Source: a virus. From it: a stretch of DNA of 23,136 bases. Position 1 is the first letter of the stretch; every line of letters starts with the position of its first letter. This document shows, piece by piece, positions 6,567-14,433 of this stretch. The stretch covers positions 1 to 23,136 of the IMG/VR virus record IMGVR_UViG_3300032273_000054. One strand, written 5' to 3'. The notes under the pieces were generated by a model. The model had not been told where the DNA came from. It saw only the letters and a program-made list of their open reading frames with translations, and ran no database searches. The translations under genes were made by a program, and so were the position numbers.

Positions 6567-7067
6567 CTATAATTCTCTAAATGTTTCGCGATAATTTTCA
6601 GGAACGATCTTTACTATTGGATCCGGCCAACTACAAAATAAATTCCTTTCTGATATTCTCCTTCTAAGTAATCCTTTGGATCTCTTCTTAGCTACTTTTG
6701 ACCATAAATTGAAGATCCTACAAGCTCCTATAAAATTCCTACTGTTTACTAAATTAACTATGTCAGATTTCCTAAAACTAGACCCTCCAATGTTGTAACA
6801 AAGAGAGACCAGGGCATCATATTGATTCTGATTGATTTTTTTTATCATTATAACTTTTTTGACTACATTTTCATAGGTTCGCAATTGTCTTTTTAGTTCT
6901 ATGTCTGCCACTTCTAGGGGCATAATATCGCCTTTTTTGACCTTCATACCATTAATTTGAGTGAAGCCCCACCCAATAGTCCACACTCCAGCAGGGCAAG
7001 TATAAGCTCTCATTTCGTAACTCTCGAAATGCTTTAAAAGTTCTATTCCTTTTTTAGATATTTTCAT
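6567..7067 (-). CDS. Phage endolysin, GH24 lysozyme/muramidase
   Basis: 166 residues, normal length for T4/P22-type lysozymes, which cut the MurNAc-GlcNAc bond of peptidoglycan. Catalytic Glu is E15 in HFESYE, and T30 lies in GVWTIGWGFT. The position of T4 Asp20 is Cys24 (AYTCPAG), giving the E-C-T triad seen in P1 Lyz-type endolysins. The family motif NQNQYDALVSLCYNIG is at 80-95. There is no signal peptide or N-terminal hydrophobic anchor, so release by a holin is expected. AGGAGG precedes ATG 7067, 3 bases after the TM/coiled-coil gene. Confidence 0.93.
   Translation of the reverse strand: MKISKKGIELLKHFESYEMRAYTCPAGVWTIGWGFTQINGMKVKKGDIMPLEVADIELKRQLRTYENVVKKVIMIKKINQNQYDALVSLCYNIGGSSFRKSDIVNLVNSRNFIGACRIFNLWSKVAKKRSKGLLRRRISERNLFCSWPDPIVKIVPENYRETFREL
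7011..7030. repeat. Copy 1 of the ATTTCG...CGAAAT motif, inside the endolysin gene
   Basis: Minus-strand ATTTCGAGAGTTACGAAATG encodes residues 13-19 of the endolysin, including catalytic Glu15. It matches the intergenic copy at 12461-12480 in 17 of 20 bases. Confidence 0.5.
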
Positions 7068-7070
7068 GTT

Positions 7071-7325
7071 TTACCTCCTATCTTTTAATAGATCAATAGC
7101 TATTTTTATATGTTCCAAAAGGCTTTTATGGTCTTCTTGATGATTTTTAATATATGTTTTAAAGTCACTTTTATCCACCTTCTTATCATCTAAAAACCTT
7201 TCCATGCTTTTAATCTCTGTTTTGATTTTCCCTTGCTCTCTCCAAAGGTATAAACTAAATAAAATAATGATGACAATTAATCCTTTTAATGGATCATCTA
7301 GAATTAAATTAAATAATGGTATCAT
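7071..7325 (-). CDS. Holin-like protein with one TM segment and coiled coil
   Basis: 84 residues. Hydrophobic segment at about 14-28 (KGLIVIIILFSLYLW), then a highly charged, probably coiled-coil tail rich in K, E and D. Size, topology and position directly before the endolysin match small phage lysis proteins such as XhlA- or BhlA-like holin components. AGGAGG lies 5 bases before ATG 7325. Confidence 0.65.
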   Translation of the reverse strand: MIPLFNLILDDPLKGLIVIIILFSLYLWREQGKIKTEIKSMERFLDDKKVDKSDFKTYIKNHQEDHKSLLEHIKIAIDLLKDRR

Positions 7326-7333
7326 TCTGCCTC

Positions 7334-7921
7334 CTAGTTATAATAGTAGTTAATTCGATCAGATCTTTTAGGATATATTTTTTCTATCGATATGTTTATG
7401 TTCGTATAATTATTAGGAACATCTTTCCAAGCTTTATGCCATACTTTAATATCAGCACTTTCATCTTCAGTTAATTTCTCTTCTATTCCCATAAAAATAT
7501 TATTAGCTAGTTTTTGATAAGCAGTGTATTCTTTTTCCCTTTGTGTTCGAGCTTTTTCTTTCTCACTATCTAAAGTTATTGTTCCTTCATTAATATAGTC
7601 TTGCCTAGTCTTGTCTACTATTTGTTCATCTACTATTTTTTGAGAGTAACTATCATAAGAAACTATCTTTCCATTGATAAGAACTTCTCCATCATTTAAA
7701 ACTCTATCTCCTCTTTCTAGTTTTTCTTCTTCAGTTGCACTTCTTATGGAATCACTTTCTTTTAGGTAAGTGATAAAATGAGGGAGATCTTCTCCATGAA
7801 ATTCTACTGCATTTCCTTCAAAATATTCTTTATAGGTTTCTATCTTTGTTTCTGATATTTCAAATACTAAAGAGACTCCTTCTTTAGCTTTTTCTCTATC
7901 TAAATAAATATATTTTTTCAT
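7334..7921 (-). CDS. Tail fibre assembly-like protein
   Basis: 195 residues from the ATG at 7921, chosen because GGAGG lies 8 bases upstream; this ATG overlaps the macro-domain stop as TAATG. The C-terminal part (LTEDESADIKVWHKAWKDVPNNY...IEKIYPKR) has the W...W.D.P layout common at the end of phage tail-fibre assembly chaperones, which help the fibre fold and attach. The N-terminal 130 residues are acidic and unassigned. It lies two genes after the tail fibre. Function is inferred from the short motif and position. Confidence 0.5.
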   Translation of the reverse strand: MKKYIYLDREKAKEGVSLVFEISETKIETYKEYFEGNAVEFHGEDLPHFITYLKESDSIRSATEEEKLERGDRVLNDGEVLINGKIVSYDSYSQKIVDEQIVDKTRQDYINEGTITLDSEKEKARTQREKEYTAYQKLANNIFMGIEEKLTEDESADIKVWHKAWKDVPNNYTNINISIEKIYPKRSDRINYYYN

Positions 7922-8490
7922 TATTTTATCCTCCATTCATCAACTTTAGAATCAAACCAAGTATTAGGAAAAGGTCTATTTATAAAATCATCATAAGCTT
8001 TTCTCATTTGCCTTGCTACTACAAATGGGTTCATTCCACCTACACCTGTTCCTAATCCAGGTATTCCTATATTTTTAATGTTTTTTTTATTTTTTATGGT
8101 ATTTAATATTGCTTTCATTGCTAAATATGGATTCAAATTTTCTGAAGAAAGAGATTGAGGAGTTCTCATTGTTGGTGCACAAACTACTGATTTTATAACT
8201 GTATTATTAGTTTTTATAATAACAGCTTCTCCAACTAGTAACTCTCCCATAGGTCTCTTTTTTATAATTGATTGTAATTCTTCCATAATATCCCATCCTA
8301 GATTTTCAGATATTAATAAGTCTAATCCTCCATCCATAAATCCAAATGAATTTGCAGGACTAATAATAGTATCAAAGTTTTGTGAGAATATATCTCCTAA
8401 AATTATTTTTATTTCTTTTACATCTTTAAAAGATTCTGAAAATGCTTGGTATAAAATAGGATCTATTGAAATTAATGAGATTTTTTTCAT
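7921..8490 (-). CDS. Macro-domain (ADP-ribose-binding) protein
   Basis: 189 residues from ATG 8490 (AGGAGG 8 bases upstream, TAATG overlap with the fibre gene). The macro-domain set is complete: GDIF near 32-35, ISPANSFGFMDGGLD at 43-57 (the Asn-containing ribose-binding loop), CAPTMR at 104-109, and the phosphate loop GIPGLGTGVGGM at 142-153. Macro domains bind ADP-ribose and often remove it from proteins, nucleic acids or O-acetyl-ADP-ribose. It is wedged between fibre and fibre-assembly genes and would be expressed late. Possible jobs are countering host ADP-ribosylation or NAD-based defence, or a structural role. The domain is certain; the role is inference. Confidence 0.88.
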   Translation of the reverse strand: MKKISLISIDPILYQAFSESFKDVKEIKIILGDIFSQNFDTIISPANSFGFMDGGLDLLISENLGWDIMEELQSIIKKRPMGELLVGEAVIIKTNNTVIKSVVCAPTMRTPQSLSSENLNPYLAMKAILNTIKNKKNIKNIGIPGLGTGVGGMNPFVVARQMRKAYDDFINRPFPNTWFDSKVDEWRIK

Positions 8491-9956
8491 TATGCTGTCC
8501 TCCTCCAAATATTAACCACTCTATATGGGTTCATGATATTAAATGCTGATCCACTACCACTACTTCTTGTAGTTCCTGAAATTGTATGATTATGATTTCC
8601 AGTTGTAGAAGTGTTAGGATTTTGATAATTTGTATATGGACTAGCTCCACCTGTATTTTCTCCACCTGCTGAATTTGTATAAGAAGTACGTGTAGAATTA
8701 TCTGACATAGTTTTAGTTTGAGCTCTACTACTTCCATATCCATATCCACCTGTTATACTGTGTGTATGTCCTGGTTGTGTATGTGCGTGATTATCAACTT
8801 TATGTCTATGATTCCCACCTTGATGATAGTGATTACCAGTAGTGTTAGTAGTTCCACTAAATCCATGGGTATGAGCAGCTATATTAGCTAATGTTAGTGC
8901 TACAGTTGATCTTCCACCTTGTGTTCCTAATGCATAACCATTAGAAGTTCCTAATAACACTCGACCTTCTAATTTGGTCCATGTAGTCCCTGTCCACTTA
9001 GTTGCAGGATTAGATGTAGATTCTGTTATCCAATAGTCTCCTACACCATGAGGACAACCTACTAAATTATCAAGACTATGATTATGATTTCCTCTAGGAA
9101 TATCATTGCTACCTGTTCCATAGTTTTTATTAAAAGCGCTACCTTTATTAAATTTAGGTTCTTTTTCACTAGCAAGAGAATAAGCTTCATTTGCTTTTGT
9201 CTGAGCTGAATTAGCTGTATTTTGAGCTGTTGTAGCTTTACTTAATGCTGCTGCGCCTTTATCATAAGCAATCTTTACCGCATATGCTGAAGCTACTAAT
9301 ACTTTACTAGTTGAACTGATTACATGAGAGAAACTTCTATTAAAAGCAGTTTTTTTAGCAAATGCAGCTTCTCCACCTAGATCAATAGCTCTTTTATTTC
9401 CTTCCATTACTGTTCCTAAAATAGTTCCAAATGGTTTATTGAAAGCTCCGTTCTTATTAAATATATTTTCCTTAGTTGCCAAACCTTCTACAAGGTCTTT
9501 TATGGTAGCATAAACATTACTTTGATCTATAACTGCATTGATAGTTGCTGCACTTGAAATGTAGGTGATGATATCTTCTACAGATTCAATTATTCCACTG
9601 GGTTCATTTGGAATTAAGTTAGGCGTATCTGTATTACAATAAGAATAGAGGACCTCTGTTCCATCTTCTCCCCTAGCAAAAACTCCTACTTCTCTTAAGT
9701 ATGTATCATCTATAAACCCCTTATTGTTAAAAGATATCCTTATCCTATACCCTCCATTAGGTAGTTTAGAGGTACTAGTGATACTTAAAATTTTAAAACT
9801 ATCTACTAAGGTAGTTAAATTTTCTTTATTTGTTCCTGGAGAAACTATTCCTTTACCGATCTCTACCTTGGTAAAAACTATTACTTCTCCTAATATAGCT
9901 CTAGCTAATAATTCCTTTCCTTTATTGGTAAGGATTGTTCCTGTATATTTAGCCAT
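8490..9956 (-). CDS. Phage tail fibre protein, tail-collar type with His-rich tip
   Basis: 488 residues. The N-terminus (MAKYTGTILTNKGKELLARA... to about 150) is the tail-collar fibre domain that joins the baseplate in P2/Mu-like phages. Residues 165-280 hold three spaced AFNK/AFNR units (170, 203, 273) and an Ala-rich coiled-coil stretch (235-265). The C-terminal part is Gly/Thr/Ser/Asn-rich with seven HxH pairs (291, 362, 376, 383, 390, 397, 455) and ends NPYRVVNIWRRTA, as many receptor-binding fibres do. In T4 gp37 such HxH pairs hold iron along the trimer axis. AGGAGG lies 5 bases before the start. Confidence 0.9.
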   Translation of the reverse strand: MAKYTGTILTNKGKELLARAILGEVIVFTKVEIGKGIVSPGTNKENLTTLVDSFKILSITSTSKLPNGGYRIRISFNNKGFIDDTYLREVGVFARGEDGTEVLYSYCNTDTPNLIPNEPSGIIESVEDIITYISSAATINAVIDQSNVYATIKDLVEGLATKENIFNKNGAFNKPFGTILGTVMEGNKRAIDLGGEAAFAKKTAFNRSFSHVISSTSKVLVASAYAVKIAYDKGAAALSKATTAQNTANSAQTKANEAYSLASEKEPKFNKGSAFNKNYGTGSNDIPRGNHNHSLDNLVGCPHGVGDYWITESTSNPATKWTGTTWTKLEGRVLLGTSNGYALGTQGGRSTVALTLANIAAHTHGFSGTTNTTGNHYHQGGNHRHKVDNHAHTQPGHTHSITGGYGYGSSRAQTKTMSDNSTRTSYTNSAGGENTGGASPYTNYQNPNTSTTGNHNHTISGTTRSSGSGSAFNIMNPYRVVNIWRRTA

Positions 9957-10554
9957 TTCTTCCTCCTAAATATTTTTCAAAATCTGAAGCTACATTAGGA
10001 TCTAATGGAATAACTTCATAAAGTGATGAATGAAAGAGAGTGCCGGAATAATTTGCTCCTTCCCATTGGCTACTGACTATAATTCCATCTAGGGAACTTC
10101 TCTCATTTTTAGTCATATTGATTGATTTATATAGTTCTTTTAGTTTTTCGCTTGTTGGTGGAACACTTCCAATGATCTTAAAATGGTATGGAGATCCTTC
10201 ATATTCTGGCCATTCTAACAGTTCAAAATCACCATGTATATCTTTCATTGTTTTTTCTACTGCATACCTGGTCCCCTTGGTTTTTCTTACGATATATGCA
10301 GTTTCTACTAAACTAGCTTTAATATCTTTAGAAAGGGTCTGTTCATACCCTTCAACTCTCCATTGATAGGCTAATTCATCTAAGATGGGTTCATTTAAAA
10401 CTTTAAAATCACCATAAAGAAAAAGATTCTTTTCTTTAGAATTAATTAAATCAAACTCTTCCTGGATAACTTGAATTAGGTACTTTATTTCTTTATCTTC
10501 CTGAAGAAAATTAGGAAGAAGTCTTAAAATGGAAATATCATCTATTTTAATCAT
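9949..10554 (-). CDS. I: Phage tail protein I (baseplate)
   Basis: 201 residues from ATG 10554 (GGAGG 8 bases upstream). Matches P2 gpI-type baseplate proteins: ILRLLPNFLQEDKEI at the start, PILDELAYQWRVEGYE in the middle, and a TKGTRYAVEKTMKDIHG region. The family sits at the baseplate edge and links it to the fibre. Its start overlaps the end of J by 8 bases, its end overlaps the fibre start, and the order J-I-fibre is that of P2 and Mu. Confidence 0.9.
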   Translation of the reverse strand: MIKIDDISILRLLPNFLQEDKEIKYLIQVIQEEFDLINSKEKNLFLYGDFKVLNEPILDELAYQWRVEGYEQTLSKDIKASLVETAYIVRKTKGTRYAVEKTMKDIHGDFELLEWPEYEGSPYHFKIIGSVPPTSEKLKELYKSINMTKNERSSLDGIIVSSQWEGANYSGTLFHSSLYEVIPLDPNVASDFEKYLGGRNG

Positions 10555-11644
10555 CTTCAACTCCTCCATATCTAATATTTAAACTCTTTTCTTTTGCTAC
10601 TTCAAATGAATTAACTAGTTTAAAACTTGGTGAAACTATAGCAACTCTTTTGGCTCCTGCACTTCTTACTAAATATATTAATTCTGTAGGAGTAATATCT
10701 CTTTTTAAAGTTCCTTTTTGCCAAGTAATATACTCGCTTACAGCCTTATTTACTTTATCTTGAATCTCATTTACTAACCCTACATTTCTACTTGAAATAT
10801 AGTAGGTAAAATCTATATCATAATTAATTTGCACGGGTTTATTCACTATTAAATTATCAGTTAATGGTCTTCTCTTATCTGCATTACAAGTATCAAATAC
10901 ATCTTTGATCACACTATCTGTAGGAAGTTCTCCACCTGTCATTAGAGGAGTAATTCGGACTGTTCCTGGTGTTGTCATTTCTACATTTACATCTATGATT
11001 TCTTGATTAGCAGTTTTCGCCCAATAAATATATCCATCTCCTGGTCCTGCAGTTGAAAACTTACTTGGAGCAGTTCGAATTCTTTCTTTTAAACTTTCAA
11101 TTGATTCTATCTCAGCTCCTCCTTGAGATATTTCCTTGTTTATGACAGCTTTAAAAAATGGAAAAGGATCTACTATCTTATTTATTTCTCCTGGAAGATA
11201 CCCATTCCCAATTATTCCTTCTTTAGTACAAATAGCAATAACTTCTTTAACAGTTTCTCCAGGTTTAAATTCAAAATATGGTGTTAAAAAAAAGATATTA
11301 TTACCTGGTGTAACTCTAATTGGATTAATTCCTAAAAGATCTTCTTTTGCTTCTTCAATCTCAAATTTTAAAAGTACACTAGCTTTTTTAGCTTCTAATC
11401 TTTCGGTATCTGTGAAGGCACCTATCTCAGCAGCATAATCTCCCTTTGTGTACCTCAAAAGATTCATCTTTAAACCTTCATTAGTAGTTTCATTTCTAAC
11501 AAAAAGAGCGTAAGCTACTGTCTGAAGGAGCCACCTTCTTTCGTCTGCTAATCCTAAAGAAACACCACTTAACTCTTTATATCTATTTACCATTCGCCCA
11601 AGGATCTCTTCAGAATTTTCATTATGTATATTTAAATCACTCAA
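10547..11644 (-). CDS. J: Baseplate assembly protein J
   Basis: 365 residues, the length of P2 gpJ/Mu gp47 baseplate wedge proteins. The segment LVRSAGAKRVAIVSPSF and the N-terminal ERRWLLQTVAYALFVRN region are typical of the Baseplate_J family. The start is a TTG at 11644, 9 bases after GGAGG and overlapping the W stop. Its place between W and I supports the call. Confidence 0.92.
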   Translation of the reverse strand: MSDLNIHNENSEEILGRMVNRYKELSGVSLGLADERRWLLQTVAYALFVRNETTNEGLKMNLLRYTKGDYAAEIGAFTDTERLEAKKASVLLKFEIEEAKEDLLGINPIRVTPGNNIFFLTPYFEFKPGETVKEVIAICTKEGIIGNGYLPGEINKIVDPFPFFKAVINKEISQGGAEIESIESLKERIRTAPSKFSTAGPGDGYIYWAKTANQEIIDVNVEMTTPGTVRITPLMTGGELPTDSVIKDVFDTCNADKRRPLTDNLIVNKPVQINYDIDFTYYISSRNVGLVNEIQDKVNKAVSEYITWQKGTLKRDITPTELIYLVRSAGAKRVAIVSPSFKLVNSFEVAKEKSLNIRYGGVEDD

Positions 11645-11936
11645 TTATACTCACCTCCATGATAGGTTTTAAAGAACCTCTTTGATGATCTATTATGTAT
11701 GTAACCTTATGTATTTTTAATCTAGGTTCATATTTTTTAAATTGAGATTTTATATTCATTAAGGAAGCACTTTTATTTAGAGGTGAATCTACTATATCTC
11801 CATCTATACCAATTCCCCTGGCTAAGATCACTTCCCCAATAACTACAGAAAGTATATTCCTTCCATTTTGAAGAATTCTATCTATTCCTGTAGCTTTTAA
11901 ATCAATTTTATTTTGTGGCTCTAATGTATAGATCAT
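11637..11936 (-). CDS. W: Baseplate protein W, gp25-like
   Basis: About 99 residues from the ATG at 11936, 8 bases after GAGG (a GTG at 11945 abuts the site and is less likely). The pattern IDRILQNGRNILSVVIGEVILARGIGID matches the GPW/gp25 family, named after T4 gp25, a baseplate wedge protein with remote lysozyme resemblance. It lies immediately upstream of J, as in P2 and Mu. Confidence 0.9.
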   Translation of the reverse strand: MIYTLEPQNKIDLKATGIDRILQNGRNILSVVIGEVILARGIGIDGDIVDSPLNKSASLMNIKSQFKKYEPRLKIHKVTYIIDHQRGSLKPIMEVSIIE

Positions 11937-11947
11937 TCTTTTCACCT

Positions 11948-12448
11948 CTATCTAGATATAGCTCCTTGATTAAAATCTTTATTAACTATTTTTTTCCTAG
12001 TTTCTTTTTTAGGTTTAATTACTATATCTGTATTTTTGTATATTATTTCTATGTATTCTTCTAAAGTTAGGGAAACATCTATTTTTCTTACCTTTCCACT
12101 ATTGGTTATATACTCATATCCTGCATCATAAGAAGTGATAACATATTGGCCACTTCCTATAGGGATGTTTCCTAAGTTAAAATCTAGTATTTCACCAACA
12201 TTCTTATACCTATTCAATTTTTTAAGAAGTTCTTGAGGATCTACTCCAAAATCACTCCTAAGACTCATTTTGAAAGTAAGAATATCAGCTTTTAAATCAA
12301 TAAATTCAAGAGCAGGTTTCTGTCCTTTACGAGTATGTTTTTCATAGTTAGCCCCACCACTTCGTTTTAAGTTGGTAAAATTTAATATTTTTTTATTCTT
12401 TCCATCAAAGGAGACTTCGAATGGAATATCTCCTAATTTTCCTATCAT
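11948..12448 (-). CDS. U: Phage tail protein U-like
   Basis: 166 residues from the ATG at 12448, 8 bases after GAGG; earlier GTG/ATG codons at 12457-12452 sit on the ribosome binding site. The N-terminus (IGKLGDIPFEVS) and central ALEFIDLKADILTFKMSL / GQYVITSYDAGYEYITNSGKVRKIDVSLTL resemble the P2 gpU family, a tail completion protein. In P2, U lies between T and X; here it lies between V and W, a rearranged order. The gap before it holds a repeated palindrome and a plus-strand transcription unit. Confidence 0.75.
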   Translation of the reverse strand: MIGKLGDIPFEVSFDGKNKKILNFTNLKRSGGANYEKHTRKGQKPALEFIDLKADILTFKMSLRSDFGVDPQELLKKLNRYKNVGEILDFNLGNIPIGSGQYVITSYDAGYEYITNSGKVRKIDVSLTLEEYIEIIYKNTDIVIKPKKETRKKIVNKDFNQGAISR

Positions 12449-12460
12449 TGTCATCACCTC

Positions 12461-12480
12461 GATTTCGTTACTCGCGAAAT
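12461..12480. repeat. Copy 2 of the ATTTCG...CGAAAT palindromic motif
   Basis: Minus-strand reading ATTTCGCGAGTAACGAAATC, an imperfect palindrome. It ends directly before the ribosome binding site of the U-like gene. It matches the copies at 22385-22404 (18 of 20 bases) and 7011-7030 (17 of 20). Confidence 0.7.
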
Positions 12481-12493
12481 ATGAATCCTAAAT

Positions 12494-12525
12494 TTGACTT
12501 TTTGAGCATTTAAAGATACTATAAT
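12494..12525 (+). promoter_or_regulatory. Plus-strand promoter, unit A
   Basis: TTGACT (12494-12499) is followed at 17 bases by TACTAT (12517-12522) and at 20 bases by TATAAT (12520-12525). It is related to the sequence at 17798-17829: both have GACTTTT, a TTTAAA block and AAGATACTA in the same order and spacing. It points against the late operon. Confidence 0.45.
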
Positions 12526-12531
12526 TAAGCA

Positions 12532-12584
12532 TTCAATGCCTCAAAATTGTTTGTTTAAGGCAGGAATTTTTCCTGTCTTTTTTT
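12532..12584 (+). ncRNA. Candidate short plus-strand RNA, unit A, with terminator
   Basis: Between the promoter-like element and 12584 there is no ORF, only a 5-bp TGCCT/AGGCA pairing and a terminator: GGCAGGAA (12559-12566) with TTCCTGTC (12570-12577, one G-T pair), then seven T. The minus strand lacks a T-run here, so late transcription should pass. The product would be about 55 nt. Confidence 0.4.
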
Positions 12585-12587
12585 ATT

Positions 12588-13187
12588 CTATTGCGGTACT
12601 GTAGTTGGTCTATTTTCTGCATCTTTATGTTTATGCATATCTACATCTCCTTTAGGAGTTGTTAATTTAGTTACTCCCACTTCTTCAGCAGTTATATTTT
12701 TAGCTGTTGTAACTGCATTTATATCTAATGAAGTTCCTGCAATAGAGGTAGCCTTGGCATTGATAGTTAATTTATCAGTAGTCATTACTATATTTTTAGA
12801 AGATATATTTACATTGTTTGCTCCCTTTATATCTATGTCTCCTACACAATCAATTTCTAATAGGTGTGTTTCAAAGTTATATTTAATCTTAGTTCCATCT
12901 GGAAAGATAATATATTTTATCTTACCGGTATCTTTAGGAAGGTTCTTTTTACTTGAATAACTACCTAAGATAAAACCAAACCCTTCATCTGAACCTGGTA
13001 AAAAAATACAAACTACATTTTCTTTTACACTTGGCATTGAATAACTTCTTTCTGTATTTGTATGATCTGTTAGAACTTGTAAAGGTTTAGATATTTCTCC
13101 AGGAGTATCATCAAATTCTACCCTTGCTGTAGTCATCTTATAATCAATAGATGATACCTTTCCAGTCCTTAAAAATCTAAATTCCAT
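12588..13187 (-). CDS. V: Baseplate assembly/spike protein V
   Basis: 199 residues from ATG 13187 (AGGAGG upstream, TAATG overlap with D). An N-terminal OB-fold-like part (GKVSSIDYKMTTARVEF...VLTDHT) is followed by VVCIFLPGSDEGFGFILGSYSS. A C-terminal region of short repeated beta strands (IDIKGANNVNISSKNIVMTT...) forms a beta-helix needle. It ends in MHKHK and a Pro/Thr tail. In P2 gpV a C-terminal HxH binds iron at the membrane-piercing tip; H185 and H187 are the likely equivalents. Confidence 0.9.
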   Translation of the reverse strand: MEFRFLRTGKVSSIDYKMTTARVEFDDTPGEISKPLQVLTDHTNTERSYSMPSVKENVVCIFLPGSDEGFGFILGSYSSKKNLPKDTGKIKYIIFPDGTKIKYNFETHLLEIDCVGDIDIKGANNVNISSKNIVMTTDKLTINAKATSIAGTSLDINAVTTAKNITAEEVGVTKLTTPKGDVDMHKHKDAENRPTTVPQ

Positions 13188-14221
13188 TAAAAGTCCAACC
13201 TCCTTCTCATATCTAAACTGCATGTATATTCTCTAGTAATATCATGAGTAACTGAAGTAATCAGATAAACTCCATCATACCTTCCAAATCCTAAAACTCT
13301 AGCTGTAAGTCCTGCTAAATATTCAGGATCTCCCATATGAGATATTTTCATTTTTGTTTCATTTTTATTCAAATTTCTAAGCATCTTTTTTGCTCGTTCG
13401 TTTAAAAACTTTTCTTTCTCTTCCTTAGTAGTTCCTATAACTTTAGTATCTACATTTTTATAGAGGATCTTTCCTGTTTTTACTTTATAGAATGAATTCA
13501 TAGGAGCTTCATATTTACTTTTTAAGAATTCACCTAAGATAGGGTCATAGAATGTTAGTTCACAGGCATCATAGACCTCTAAATCGTCACATTGAAGGCT
13601 ATATCTCGTTAGATCGGACTTATTAAAAGTAATTACTGTTTCTTTATCCTCATATGCCTTTTCATCAAAGATAATAACCTTATCCATAGTTATCTTTAGA
13701 GCCATTCCTTGTTCTTTTGATATTCTAGATAATAAACTAGCATCTGATTCTTTTAATTGATTTACTTTATCAAAAGTAAACTCTTTAGAACAGTCATAGA
13801 ATAGATCCATGGAATAGTTTTTTGATATTTCTTGTGCTATTTCTTTTAAAGATACATTTTCCCAAGTATTGTCTTTTTTTACTCCCTTGAGATCCTTGGT
13901 TATGTCTATAGAAGTTCCGGAGATATTCATGATATCTGGTGTCCCTGAAAAAGATAGATCATCTATGGTAAATATTCCACATTTTAAGATCCTATTATCT
14001 CCTTCATTTCTCCAGTTAATTACTCCTATCTCAATTTTTAGTTTATCTCCCTTTAAGATAGCCCATTCTTTAATCCATTTATCACCTATAAGGCTAAGAG
14101 TTACACTATCACCTTTATCTAAATTATCTGTATATGAGAACCCCTTGATATATGAAGATATGTCTCCTGTGATATCTTTTCCTTCATAAGTTACATTTAG
14201 ATAAGTTCTCCTGGATATCAT
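13187..14221 (-). CDS. D: Late control protein D-type baseplate hub
   Basis: 344 residues from the ATG at 14221, 5 bases after GGAGG. Belongs to the gpD/gp27-like hub family that joins the tube end to the spike. Seen are RTYLNVTYEGKDITGDISSYIKGFSYTDN at the start, a central SDASLLSRISKEQGMALKI, and the C-terminal VYLITSVTHDITREYTCSLDMRRRLDF. It lies between X (LysM) and V as in P2-type hubs. In P2 itself D doubles as an antirepressor of a satellite phage; nothing here tests that. Confidence 0.88.
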   Translation of the reverse strand: MISRRTYLNVTYEGKDITGDISSYIKGFSYTDNLDKGDSVTLSLIGDKWIKEWAILKGDKLKIEIGVINWRNEGDNRILKCGIFTIDDLSFSGTPDIMNISGTSIDITKDLKGVKKDNTWENVSLKEIAQEISKNYSMDLFYDCSKEFTFDKVNQLKESDASLLSRISKEQGMALKITMDKVIIFDEKAYEDKETVITFNKSDLTRYSLQCDDLEVYDACELTFYDPILGEFLKSKYEAPMNSFYKVKTGKILYKNVDTKVIGTTKEEKEKFLNERAKKMLRNLNKNETKMKISHMGDPEYLAGLTARVLGFGRYDGVYLITSVTHDITREYTCSLDMRRRLDF

Positions 14222-14433
14222 GATTGCCTCCAAGGTGGAAGGGTTAAGTTTTTAGTATTGGGAATATCAGGACAGATTAGTTCTATCCCACCACTGAAGA
14301 TAGCTATATTCATATATCTAGGATTAGCTCTTATTAAGGATTTAGAAAATTTTTCTTCTCCATATACTTTGTAACTAATGTTATCCCAAGTATCTCCTTG
14401 TATAGTTTTGTATATATCCACTTCTCTAATCAA
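14218..14433 (-). CDS. X: Tail protein X, LysM-like
   Basis: 71 residues with a LysM-like fold: YKTIQGDTWDNISYKVYG then a segment ending LICPDIP. This is the P2 gpX family, thought to help baseplate assembly or contact peptidoglycan. The start is a TTG at 14433 after GGAGGG. Its end overlaps the D start by 4 bases, and its start overlaps the tape-measure end by 8. Confidence 0.88.
   Translation of the reverse strand: MIREVDIYKTIQGDTWDNISYKVYGEEKFSKSLIRANPRYMNIAIFSGGIELICPDIPNTKNLTLPPWRQS

Noticed and set aside
8531-8749. Second minus-strand frame inside the tail fibre gene
   Set aside because: Low-complexity shadow of the Gly/Thr/His-rich fibre tip in another frame, with no ribosome binding site.
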